64,000 nt of DNA, taken from contig JADYXR010000133.1 of assembly GCA_021772095.1 (NCBI GenBank), positions 62,001 through 126,000 of the forward strand, written 5' to 3'. The notes below the pieces were generated by a model. That model was not told where the DNA came from and searched no databases. It saw only the letters and a list, made by a program, of their open reading frames with translations. The DNA is from Candidatus Obscuribacter sp. GTDB taxonomy: Bacteria > Cyanobacteriota > Vampirovibrionia > Obscuribacterales > Obscuribacteraceae. Shown here in pieces: positions 40,323-48,892 of the stretch; positions within the stretch are counted from its first letter, which is position 1; every line of letters starts with the position of its first letter. A program made the position numbers and the translations under genes.

Positions 40323-42134
40323 CTATTTGACCGGTCTGGTAGTTTCGGAACTGGTTGTTTCCTGGCCGGTTGTTCCCTGACTGGTTGTTCCCTGACTGGT
40401 TGTTCCCTGACTGGTTGTTCCCTGACTGGTTGTTGCCGGGCTGGACGTTTCTTGATTGGTGGCTCCAGAAGCCTGTTTCTTTTTCAACAGATAGATCGTT
40501 TCTTTTCCAGGCACCAGCCAGCGTTCAAACGGATAAGTCTGCACCACATCATAAGTCGGAAGAGGTTCCGGACTGACAAGCCACTCGTTGTTGTTGTACG
40601 GGTACGGATTCTGACTGAGCGGTGGAATCGGTTTGCCTGACGTATAAACCTGCCAGAAGTTAAACTCCATCCCGCCATCCAGCGATTCTGCCTTGACACC
40701 GCGTGCGGTGGCTGCTTCAATCGCCTGCCACCGCGCGCGGTTCCAGGTGAAGTAATCGTGAGTGCCGGCAAAACTGTACCAGGCGAAAAATAATATACTG
40801 AGCCCGGACAGAAACTGAAACAGGCGCGGCACAATCGCGGTCTGGAGCGGGTATTGAAATGCCATTCGAATAAAGACCATGGCAAGAAACGGAAGACAAA
40901 AAACCAGATAACGGTCATAGAAGCTGTGTACAACCAGCGTGACAAAATAAATCACCATCAGCAGAAATGCGACCGAGGCAAACTTGTCTTCCTGAGCCAT
41001 ATTGCCCGATCTAAACGCTTTGATAATCCGAAAAAAGAAAAGGACAAAGTAAGTCCAGAAAAATGCGCTGCCAGCACCGCAGAGAAGCGTTATCGCTTTC
41101 CATACCGCAGGTGGTGCCTGAGTCCAGGCGGCAAGATTCGCATCCGTCAAAGTCATCGGTCCTAGACCAGTGTTGATGATAAGGTTCTCGGACAACGGCA
41201 TGGTTTGCCCGTTCCACCACAAGCCGCCGACGATCATCACTATCAGTTCAGTCAACAACATAATCAAGAATACTCGCGTTTTCTTTTCGACTGAGCCCAA
41301 GATGCATGGTGTCACGATAAGCAGCAGTGGCAGCAACATCCCGCCAAGATAGAGCGACAAACGCACCACACTACCAAGCGTGACGATGGCAATCATCAAC
41401 GGTCCCTGCGCCACCAGTGTCATCAAGTATGTGTGCTCTACGGTCTCGCACCACAGATGACCAAAGGCTTGCACAGTGAACATCTTGTAGATGCCGACGA
41501 TCACCGCCGCAATAACAAAAGGCAAGACCGCATATAGAAATGTTTTGACTGACCGTTTATTCAACAACACATAGCCGACAGCAAAACTCAATGGAGTAAC
41601 AAGAGTGGCTTGTCGACTCAAACCAGCCAGCACAGCGGCGAGCACGCACAAGACAAAAATCATCATTTGCCCGCTGCCCCAGTATTGGACAAACGCCAGT
41701 GTTGATACCACTGACAGTGCAAGCGATGTGATGTCCGTCATGAATGAATGTGTCAGCGAATAGAACAATGGATTAGTTCCAACAAAGACGACCGCAAACA
41801 CGCGAAACCAGAACGAGGCGCCAATCTTCTTAACCAGATACCACGTCGCAACCAGCGTCACGAGGCTCCAGAACAGCGTGACAAATCGCAAAACGTCGAA
41901 CGAAAAGCCAAACAACAGGCTCGGCAACGCGCCGACAAAAATGTGCGTAGGACAAGTATTGAGCGTCCAACCGGTCAAAACATATTCGCCGGCGAGCAAC
42001 GAACGCACCATGTAGCCATAAATCCAATCATCATTGGTCGGAAAGTTGCCGTGAAACTGCCCAGCAATTTCCGCAATAACCAGGACGAGCAGCAAGACGC
42101 CGACGACTATGGGTTCACGATGATTTGGTTTCAT
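40323..42134 (-). CDS. GT39/ArnT-like multi-pass membrane glycosyltransferase candidate with repetitive C-terminal tail
   Basis: Many TMs, early loop with acidic residues (NFPTNDDWIYGYMVRSLLAGEY); C-term TTSQGTTSQGTTSQG. Confidence 0.7.
   Translation of the reverse strand: MKPNHREPIVVGVLLLVLVIAEIAGQFHGNFPTNDDWIYGYMVRSLLAGEYVLTGWTLNTCPTHIFVGALPSLLFGFSFDVLRFVTLFWSLVTLVATWYLVKKIGASFWFRVFAVVFVGTNPLFYSLTHSFMTDITSLALSVVSTLAFVQYWGSGQMMIFVLCVLAAVLAGLSRQATLVTPLSFAVGYVLLNKRSVKTFLYAVLPFVIAAVIVGIYKMFTVQAFGHLWCETVEHTYLMTLVAQGPLMIAIVTLGSVVRLSLYLGGMLLPLLLIVTPCILGSVEKKTRVFLIMLLTELIVMIVGGLWWNGQTMPLSENLIINTGLGPMTLTDANLAAWTQAPPAVWKAITLLCGAGSAFFWTYFVLFFFRIIKAFRSGNMAQEDKFASVAFLLMVIYFVTLVVHSFYDRYLVFCLPFLAMVFIRMAFQYPLQTAIVPRLFQFLSGLSILFFAWYSFAGTHDYFTWNRARWQAIEAATARGVKAESLDGGMEFNFWQVYTSGKPIPPLSQNPYPYNNNEWLVSPEPLPTYDVVQTYPFERWLVPGKETIYLLKKKQASGATNQETSSPATTSQGTTSQGTTSQGTTSQGTTGQETTSSETTRPVK
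40351..40440. repeat. 15-bp in-frame tandem repeat (about 6 units, 3 identical)
   Basis: CTGGTTGTTCCCTGA at 40381-40425 in three perfect copies, flanked by degenerate units; encodes (TSQGT)n. Confidence 0.92.
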
Positions 42135-42168
42135 AGCTTGCTAGGCAGCCGCCAAGCGGCGCTTGCGA

Positions 42169-43371
42169 CTACTTCTGCTGCACATTGCTTGACTGCGCGA
42201 GTGACCGTTTCGACATCGCTCCAGCGACGTATGTGAGGAATTTCTCGCCGCCCTTGCCGTTTAAGTGGACGCTGTCCGAGAAGTCGTCATGTTCGAACAG
42301 ACCCGGCAAATTCAAATCGACGAAGATTCCGCCGTTTGAGCGCACCGTAGACGATACCTGGTCAAGATATAACTTGTAAGTGTCTTTAGTTACCATGGCA
42401 AGGTTCTCAGCTGTCAATGGCGAGTTGCCTACGACCAGATCGATGCCCTCGGCTTTGCATAACTCGCAGAGCTTTTCGAAAAATCCGAACTGCTCTTTCC
42501 AGATCTTCATGCTGAACTGGCTATAGCGAACCCGGTATTCTTGCATGTTGTCGGCGAAGACGTTGTGCTTCGGATCGAATGGTGCCTGACCGACTTCGTC
42601 CGGCGCAAAATCTTCAGGAAGGTCCATCATAGCGAGCTTACGAAGCTCAATTGACGTTTTGACCGTATCAAAATTCGCGTTATCAGGTCGAACAATTCCT
42701 TGAACCACATGGTGCTGCCAGCTGGTCAGCTCCTGCTTGTGCCCATAAACAGACGATGCGCGACTGAGCAAGTGATCGAAGATCGAAAACACATCTTTCT
42801 TGCGGCAGATAATTTCGTATTCGCCAGTGCCACCAAGCTTACTGGTCGTCTTAAAAACGTCACTGCTGGCAGGCGATTTGAAAGTCGCATCGAAGAAATT
42901 TCTTGGCACCATCGTGCAATAAAGCGCTTTTGGTTTGGCACCATTCTCGACTAACGTGCGGGCCATGAAATATTGATCGGATGGCATCTGCCCAGGAATA
43001 GCCAGGCAGAATGTGGATTTATAAGGAGCGGCTGCTTTCTCTAATTGTGATTCCAAGTAAGTGCTGCGGTGATTTGTCAGCTGACTGATCGATTTTTTCT
43101 GATACGTGGCTTCGGCACCATAGAGCGCGCAAGTCATGTCTGACGCGCCCAGCAGAACGAGATCCGGTGTTGAAGGTTGCTTGGAATAATCGTTCAGCGC
43201 ATACCAGCTGCGACTACGAAAAGGCACGTCATAACCAAATTGCATTGGTTTATGATTCACGGCATAAGCAATGCCGACGCCGATATCCAATAGAGCAAAG
43301 CACAGCAACGCAATCGCAATGTCGCTTTTGGAAGCGGCTTTGATGGATTTACCGATACTGTTGAAATTCAC
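42169..43371 (-). CDS. SGNH-hydrolase-like protein (cassette B partner of MBOAT)
   Basis: TM N-term; DLVLLGASDM, FCLAIPGQMPSD, FSDSVHLNGKGGEKF (DxxH). Confidence 0.75.
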   Translation of the reverse strand: MNFNSIGKSIKAASKSDIAIALLCFALLDIGVGIAYAVNHKPMQFGYDVPFRSRSWYALNDYSKQPSTPDLVLLGASDMTCALYGAEATYQKKSISQLTNHRSTYLESQLEKAAAPYKSTFCLAIPGQMPSDQYFMARTLVENGAKPKALYCTMVPRNFFDATFKSPASSDVFKTTSKLGGTGEYEIICRKKDVFSIFDHLLSRASSVYGHKQELTSWQHHVVQGIVRPDNANFDTVKTSIELRKLAMMDLPEDFAPDEVGQAPFDPKHNVFADNMQEYRVRYSQFSMKIWKEQFGFFEKLCELCKAEGIDLVVGNSPLTAENLAMVTKDTYKLYLDQVSSTVRSNGGIFVDLNLPGLFEHDDFSDSVHLNGKGGEKFLTYVAGAMSKRSLAQSSNVQQK

Positions 43372-43386
43372 TCTTTATGGGGCTCT

Positions 43387-44835
43387 TTAGAATTGGTAGT
43401 AGATAAACCGTGGGGAAGAATCAGGAGCAAAAGCGACGATCATAAATATGAGTGCAGTGGCGTAAGCAATGCGATAAGCGCGCGGCACTTCTCTATTTGC
43501 CAGCTTCTTGATTGTTTCGCTCAGTATCACTTGACTGAACCAGAACACTGGCAACAACAATAAAATGCTCGAGAAGATCAGCGGATAATTGATCGCCGTG
43601 ACACTGCTCAGGCTGTGTTGAGCGTTAAACACACCTTGAAGGAAGAACATCTTCTGCACCATCTGCAGTCCCACAAGAATGTTGTCTGATCTGAAAATTA
43701 CGATACCAACGCAGAAAGAAGCGAAGGTGAGGGCAACCGAGAACATATGCCCAGGGCGGGTATCCAGGATCGATAAAAATCCGGGATGTTTTTCACGGAA
43801 GTGCGCAAACTCGCGATGCAACACAAGCAACACACCGTGATAAAAACCCCAGACCACCAAATGCCAACCGGCACCATGCCAGAGTCCGCACAGAGTCATG
43901 GTCGCGAGCAAATTGAATGCGGCCATGCCACGGCCTTTTTTCGATCCACCCATCGGGAAATAAAGATAATCACGCAGCCAACTACCGAGCGTGATGTGCC
44001 AACGCCGCCAGAAATCAGTGATGCTGCCGGAGAGATAGGGGAACTTGAAGTTGATTGGAACCTTGTATCCGAATAATTGCGCGGAACCACGGGCGATATC
44101 GGCGTATCCACTGAAATCGAAGTACACCTGAAACGAAAACGCAGCCGCCATAATCCATACATCAATAGACGTGAACTGCGCCTGATTGGCGAATCCGCCA
44201 GTGACGAACAAAGCCAGATTGTCAGCCAGAAGGACTTTCTTGAACAGTCCGTTCAAAATCAGGAAGCAACCTTGATCGAAATTCTCGCGAGTAAACTTGC
44301 TTTCCACCTTAAGTTGCGGCAGAAAATCTTGAACTCGTTTAATCGGACCAGCAATCTGCGTAGGAAAGAACGCAGGAAACAGCGCGAAAGACAGTGGATC
44401 CTTTACTGGTTCTGACTTACCTTTATAGACGTCAACCAGATAGTGAATAAATTCAAAGACGAAAAACGAGATGGCGAGCGGCAGAATGATTTTGATATCG
44501 AGTTTTTCGATGTGGACAAGCGGACTGGCCGCGAAGATTACCGTTTCTTCCAACAGATAGAAATACTTATAGAACGCCAGTGTCAGCAGGTTTCCAACGA
44601 CTCCGAAGATCATCCAGGCCTTCTTGTGCTCTGTGGATGCTCCAATTCGCAGTCCCAGCCAGTAGTTGACCGCGGTCAGCCCCAGGATAAGCAGGAGGTA
44701 AATCGGGCGCCAGGAGGCATAGAAGATGTAACTCGCCACGAGCAGTATCGGAACGCGCCATCTGAAGGGGCACATCCAGAAAAGGATTAGCACCGCCGGC
44801 AGAAAGAGTAAGTACTGTAGGGAGTTGAAGACCAA
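43387..44835 (-). CDS. MBOAT family O-acyltransferase (AlgI/DltB-like)
   Basis: TDFWRRWHITLGSWLRDYLYFPMGGSKKG, TLCGLWHGAGWHLVVWG; TTG start. Confidence 0.93.
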   Translation of the reverse strand: MVFNSLQYLLFLPAVLILFWMCPFRWRVPILLVASYIFYASWRPIYLLLILGLTAVNYWLGLRIGASTEHKKAWMIFGVVGNLLTLAFYKYFYLLEETVIFAASPLVHIEKLDIKIILPLAISFFVFEFIHYLVDVYKGKSEPVKDPLSFALFPAFFPTQIAGPIKRVQDFLPQLKVESKFTRENFDQGCFLILNGLFKKVLLADNLALFVTGGFANQAQFTSIDVWIMAAAFSFQVYFDFSGYADIARGSAQLFGYKVPINFKFPYLSGSITDFWRRWHITLGSWLRDYLYFPMGGSKKGRGMAAFNLLATMTLCGLWHGAGWHLVVWGFYHGVLLVLHREFAHFREKHPGFLSILDTRPGHMFSVALTFASFCVGIVIFRSDNILVGLQMVQKMFFLQGVFNAQHSLSSVTAINYPLIFSSILLLLPVFWFSQVILSETIKKLANREVPRAYRIAYATALIFMIVAFAPDSSPRFIYYQF

Positions 44836-45019
44836 AAAATACCGCGCCTATTTGCTTTTCGAGCAACTTGACTATCATAGGCGTGTGATCGGTCAAAGGT
44901 CTTTAAGTGCTTTTCAGATGTCATATATCCGTATAGAAGCTTCACGCTGTTACGTGTGGTAATGTGTTTGTCTAACATTATGTTCTACTCAAGATCGACC
45001 TTTTGAAAGGCTAGTTGAG

Positions 45020-45613
45020 ATGTACAGTCCGTATTTGGTGCTCGACCTCCAGGAAGGCGCCAGCGATTCCGATGTCGAGAAATCTTACGCGTCTCTGACT
45101 GAGAGGCTGGCTCCTGGTTCCTTCAAAACCGACGCGGCTGAAGAGCAGGCTGTCAGGTGCTTGAAGGCTGCGACGGACGCATATAATGCTCTAAAAAATC
45201 GCGATAGCGTTCAGAAACGAAAAGAGCAGCCCGGCACCAGTGCTAACGAATCAACGCATCCGCGGCTCGGTCAAATGTGCGTGGCGACTGGAATTATTTC
45301 CATGCAACAGTTGGAAGAGGCCGTCCAGGAGCAGCTTAAGAATGGGTTGCCGCTTGGTGAAGTCTTAGAGAATAAACAATTCTTGTCCAGGGCAGAACTG
45401 GAAGGATTGCTGCTGGGTCAGGGTTTGATCGATGTTGACGGAGAGCGAAACGATCCGCTTGCTCAACGACTGATCGCGCTGAACCTAGCTACGTTAGACA
45501 TGGTTCTCATCGCCCAGATGGAATTGAAGTGGCAGGAAGTCACTCTGACGGAAGTGTTCGTTCGGCATGGTTGGCTGTCTGAGGAAGTTGCAGAGGCTTT
45601 GTTCCGCGCCTAG
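45020..45613 (+). CDS. Degenerate J-like domain fused to GspE-N/MshEN-like repeat
   Basis: YLVLDLQEGASDSDVEKSYASLTERLAPGSF...AEEQAVRCLKAATDAYNAL (J-like, no HPD); RLGQMCVATGIISMQQLEEAVQEQLKNGLPLGEVLENKQFLSRAELEGLL. Confidence 0.65.
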   Translation: MYSPYLVLDLQEGASDSDVEKSYASLTERLAPGSFKTDAAEEQAVRCLKAATDAYNALKNRDSVQKRKEQPGTSANESTHPRLGQMCVATGIISMQQLEEAVQEQLKNGLPLGEVLENKQFLSRAELEGLLLGQGLIDVDGERNDPLAQRLIALNLATLDMVLIAQMELKWQEVTLTEVFVRHGWLSEEVAEALFRA

Positions 45614-45742
45614 TCGCGGCGAGAGGAACGCATCACACCTATTGATCAGGGCAGACTGCATTTTGATTTTTCACAGTCGTCCACCGAAATGTATCCGAGA
45701 TGCAGTTATACAAGCATCATCACACAAACGCGCATTGAAACA

Positions 45743-46216
45743 TCACTTGCGCTTTTTGCCTTTCTCCGCAGTTCCAATCTCATTACCAAGCAAGCCGCGA
45801 AGGTCTGAGCATCCTCCGCACCGTTGTTTGGGGTTCAGCCTCAAGACAGTCCTGAACTCATTCTTCGCTTCTTCCACTTGACCTTTGGAAAAATAAATCG
45901 CACCCATTACGTTGTGCGCCATTGGGATTTTGTTGTCGATCTGCAAGGACTTCTTCGCGAGCTCTTCCGCGCGATCTCGTTCGCCCTGCGTGTAGAAGGT
46001 CCACGCCAGTCCAGCGATCGCCTCAGCACTTTTGGGATTTTTCTGAATGACCTGCTCGAACACAAGCCGCGCATCCATGTTTTTCTTCTTGTCGATCAGA
46101 GTGCGTGCCTTCTTTAAAAGAGCAGCCTCGGATTCACGCGCGCTCGCAACGGAACCGAAGCCAAGCGCGGTCACGAAAATAAGAATGATTGGAAGCAGGA
46201 TCTTCATCCTATTCAT
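45743..46216 (-). CDS. Secreted TPR protein
   Basis: Signal peptide MNRMKILLPIILIFVTALGFGSVASA; TPRs (AEAIAGLAWTFYTQGERDRAEELAKKSLQID). Confidence 0.75.
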   Translation of the reverse strand: MNRMKILLPIILIFVTALGFGSVASARESEAALLKKARTLIDKKKNMDARLVFEQVIQKNPKSAEAIAGLAWTFYTQGERDRAEELAKKSLQIDNKIPMAHNVMGAIYFSKGQVEEAKNEFRTVLRLNPKQRCGGCSDLRGLLGNEIGTAEKGKKRK

Positions 46217-46586
46217 CTTAACTTCAAAACAAAACGAAATTGCTTGCAAGGTCATCGACCTCACCGGCCACGAACACGACATCTAAGATCTGAATTCGCC
46301 GCGTGAAACCTTCCAATTTCAATTTCACGATGTGGGCGATGGTCCGAAGTGAAAAACGCGCTTAAAACGCCTCTAAAATCGCTCTCCCGAAAACGGTCAA
46401 CAGCCCGACTCTCCAGCCTTTTTTGAGGGCGATGAAACATAATATACATTATCGGACTGGGAAGACCCGACTCTTCGCCCGTTAAAATCGCCCTTGCCGA
46501 GACGTTTTCACGATACCGATCACTTCGAACGTTCAGCCCAAATATTCAGCCCAAATTTTTTGACGCTCTGCGCGGACAGCTTTTCG

Positions 46587-47300
46587 TTAAAGCTGCTGGA
46601 AGATTTTTGCAGAGATCTCTGCCATCTTCTTAAGCGCGCCTGGAAAGTCATGATTGTCTTTCGTTCGTTCGCCGCAGAAATTGCTTATCACTCGGATGTC
46701 TGCAAACGGAACTTTCAGGATCGAACAGGTCTGAGCGATAGCGCCGCTCTCCATGGTTTCGATTCTAACCTTGAAACGTTTTTGATACTCGGCCGATAAA
46801 TCATTGGTACCAGATATGGTGGACACCGTTCCGACGTCACCGACGTTGTCTACCAGCGTGCGGAAGAAATTCATTAGAACGCCATGATCCGGCTTCACGC
46901 TTACAGTCGCCCACCCGGCGTCTTCGATCGACATCCAGCCGGTCTCAGATTTGACAACGGCGCCTTTCGGATTGACGATGGCGCCCTCATCCAACATGTA
47001 GTGGTTTATTCCGAGGAAGGAGGTGCAGAGGCTAACCTTCTGGTCAAAGCTTCCTGCCAACCCGATGCTCAACACGCCGCCATAAGCCTGCCGAGTCAGT
47101 TCTCGAGCGACCGCACCTGCCGCGTTGGCTTTGCCAACGCCTGTATGCAAAATGGAAATTGAGTCTAATTCGCGCGTTTCCCAAAGTGGTGGCACTTCAT
47201 CGTCGACCACACCGGCGCCTTGCAGCACGGCTTTGAATTCGACAGGTGATGCGACGGCGAGCAGCAGGCGCGTGGAATCGGCGAGAAGATTGGAAACCAT
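46587..47300 (-). CDS. mqnB: Nucleoside phosphorylase-like protein, probable futalosine hydrolase
   Basis: LLLAVASPVEFKAVL, TGVGKANAAGAVAREL, SIGLAGSF, IETMESGAIAQTC, RVISNFCGERTKDN. Confidence 0.8.
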   Translation of the reverse strand: MVSNLLADSTRLLLAVASPVEFKAVLQGAGVVDDEVPPLWETRELDSISILHTGVGKANAAGAVARELTRQAYGGVLSIGLAGSFDQKVSLCTSFLGINHYMLDEGAIVNPKGAVVKSETGWMSIEDAGWATVSVKPDHGVLMNFFRTLVDNVGDVGTVSTISGTNDLSAEYQKRFKVRIETMESGAIAQTCSILKVPFADIRVISNFCGERTKDNHDFPGALKKMAEISAKIFQQL

Positions 47301-47478
47301 AATGATGGACTCGACGGCAGGAACGTCGGCATCATATCAAGAGATGCAATTTCAAAAATGAACTAGTCCGCATGAAACCTGGATTGGCTTACTCGGACCT
47401 TTTAAGTTTCGGAGCGAACGCGAACGAACATGAGCATTCGAGTTGAATGTTTCCAACCTGACGACTGAAACGAACTTG

Positions 47479-48264
47479 TTATGCCGCTTCTGCGGTCATA
47501 GGAGTGGCAGGACCGATTAGCCGATCAAGAATTTCTTTTGCTTCTTTGTGACTCTGTCGATCGACGGTCATTTCCGAATACAACTTTGAAACAGTGGTTG
47601 TCTTTTCGTGAGACGAGCCAAAGATGTGAGCACGAATTTTAAAAGCGCGCTGATAGTACATCTCAGCTTCCGAGAACGCACCACGAGAGTGGTAGATCAA
47701 AGCCATGTTGTAACAAGCCGTGGCGATCTTGGCGTGCACCGGATCTAGAATTGATTCATAGATGAATAACGCACACTTCACGTGCGCAGTCGCCTCATCG
47801 ATTTTGAGAAGACTGAAACAAATCGATCCGACGAACATCTCACACTCAGCCGTTTTCAGATGCTCGTCACCATATGCGGTTCTAGTCGCTTCGAGCGCGC
47901 GTATTGCGAACACTTCCGCTTCATCGTAACGCCCCTGCGCATAACACAGCCCGGCGAGACTATCGAAGGAAAAGCCACGTCTCCAATCAGAATCTTGAAA
48001 CAAGTGCGATTCAGCGATCGCTTTAAGCCACATGCCTTCAGCGTGGGCAAAATTGCCTGAACGCTGGGAGCGCTCTGCCATCGTTCTATATTCGTTCCAG
48101 GCATCCGCGCGTTCCAATCTCGGAACAGGCGGAACTAGAGCCCGATGACGACCGGAGTTTGATTGCACGATTCGTTGCACCAGCTGCCCAAATCCTGCCT
48201 TTGGTTCAGGAAGAATGGCGTGTTCGCCGGTTATAAACGTGGGTGAGGTGGGCGATATCGGCAT
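47479..48264 (-). CDS. TPR repeat protein
   Basis: TPR_12-like repeats (GLCYAQGRYDEAEVFAIRALEATRTAYGDEH; YNMALIYHSRGAFSEAEMYYQRAFKI). Confidence 0.85.
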   Translation of the reverse strand: MPISPTSPTFITGEHAILPEPKAGFGQLVQRIVQSNSGRHRALVPPVPRLERADAWNEYRTMAERSQRSGNFAHAEGMWLKAIAESHLFQDSDWRRGFSFDSLAGLCYAQGRYDEAEVFAIRALEATRTAYGDEHLKTAECEMFVGSICFSLLKIDEATAHVKCALFIYESILDPVHAKIATACYNMALIYHSRGAFSEAEMYYQRAFKIRAHIFGSSHEKTTTVSKLYSEMTVDRQSHKEAKEILDRLIGPATPMTAEAA

Positions 48265-48661
48265 CAATTAGTGTCCAATTAAATGGACTTCCTCCAAGCT
48301 GTTTTGAGTATAGGGACGATTTGTGAAAATATCGTGACTCTGTGAAGGATTCCATCGAGTCAATCCCAACGCTCGCAAATGAGTGTTCATGCAGTTTTGG
48401 TAGCACATCACTTCAAAACGGATGAAAACTTCCTGAATGAATATTTTAAAATTTGAACTCGCGCCGGGATTGTTGAATTGTTGACCAGTCGACAAACTTT
48501 CGCAGGCGTCCACGTTTCGCCTTTTATCAATGATTATAAGCAGTCTGAACCTGTCATATTGTTGAATTGTCCACCTGTCGTGTGGTCGAACTGTCGTCTT
48601 CTTGAATTGTTGTAGGGTAGGACAGTTGTCTTTTCATATTTTCGTATAGTCGTTTTGCTGT

Positions 48662-48681
48662 ATTGTTGATATTCCAACAAT
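48662..48681. repeat. Short stem-loop
   Basis: ATTGTTG-N6-CAACAAT perfect 7-bp inverted repeat. Confidence 0.55.
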
Positions 48682-48892
48682 CCATCATGTCGACAGGTTT
48701 AGCTTTCCAATCATCTTTATCAAAAATACTCTTACATCTAAATCCGTTCGCCGCCTATAATCCTCCAGGGTTTTACAATCCTGTTTATGTGCACAATGAA
48801 TATGTGTAGCCAGGCCATTACTAGTTCACGACAAAATACCTGCGCACACCTTCTCGAACGCGCCTCGGCGACCTGGATTACCGAAACACTGA

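Noticed and set aside
40351-40440. CRISPR-like array
   Set aside because: Contiguous 15-bp units without spacers inside a coding frame; this is a tandem repeat, not CRISPR.
48469-48681. CRISPR-like repeats (ATTGTTGAATTGT series)
   Set aside because: Short, degenerate and irregularly spaced units with no cas genes.
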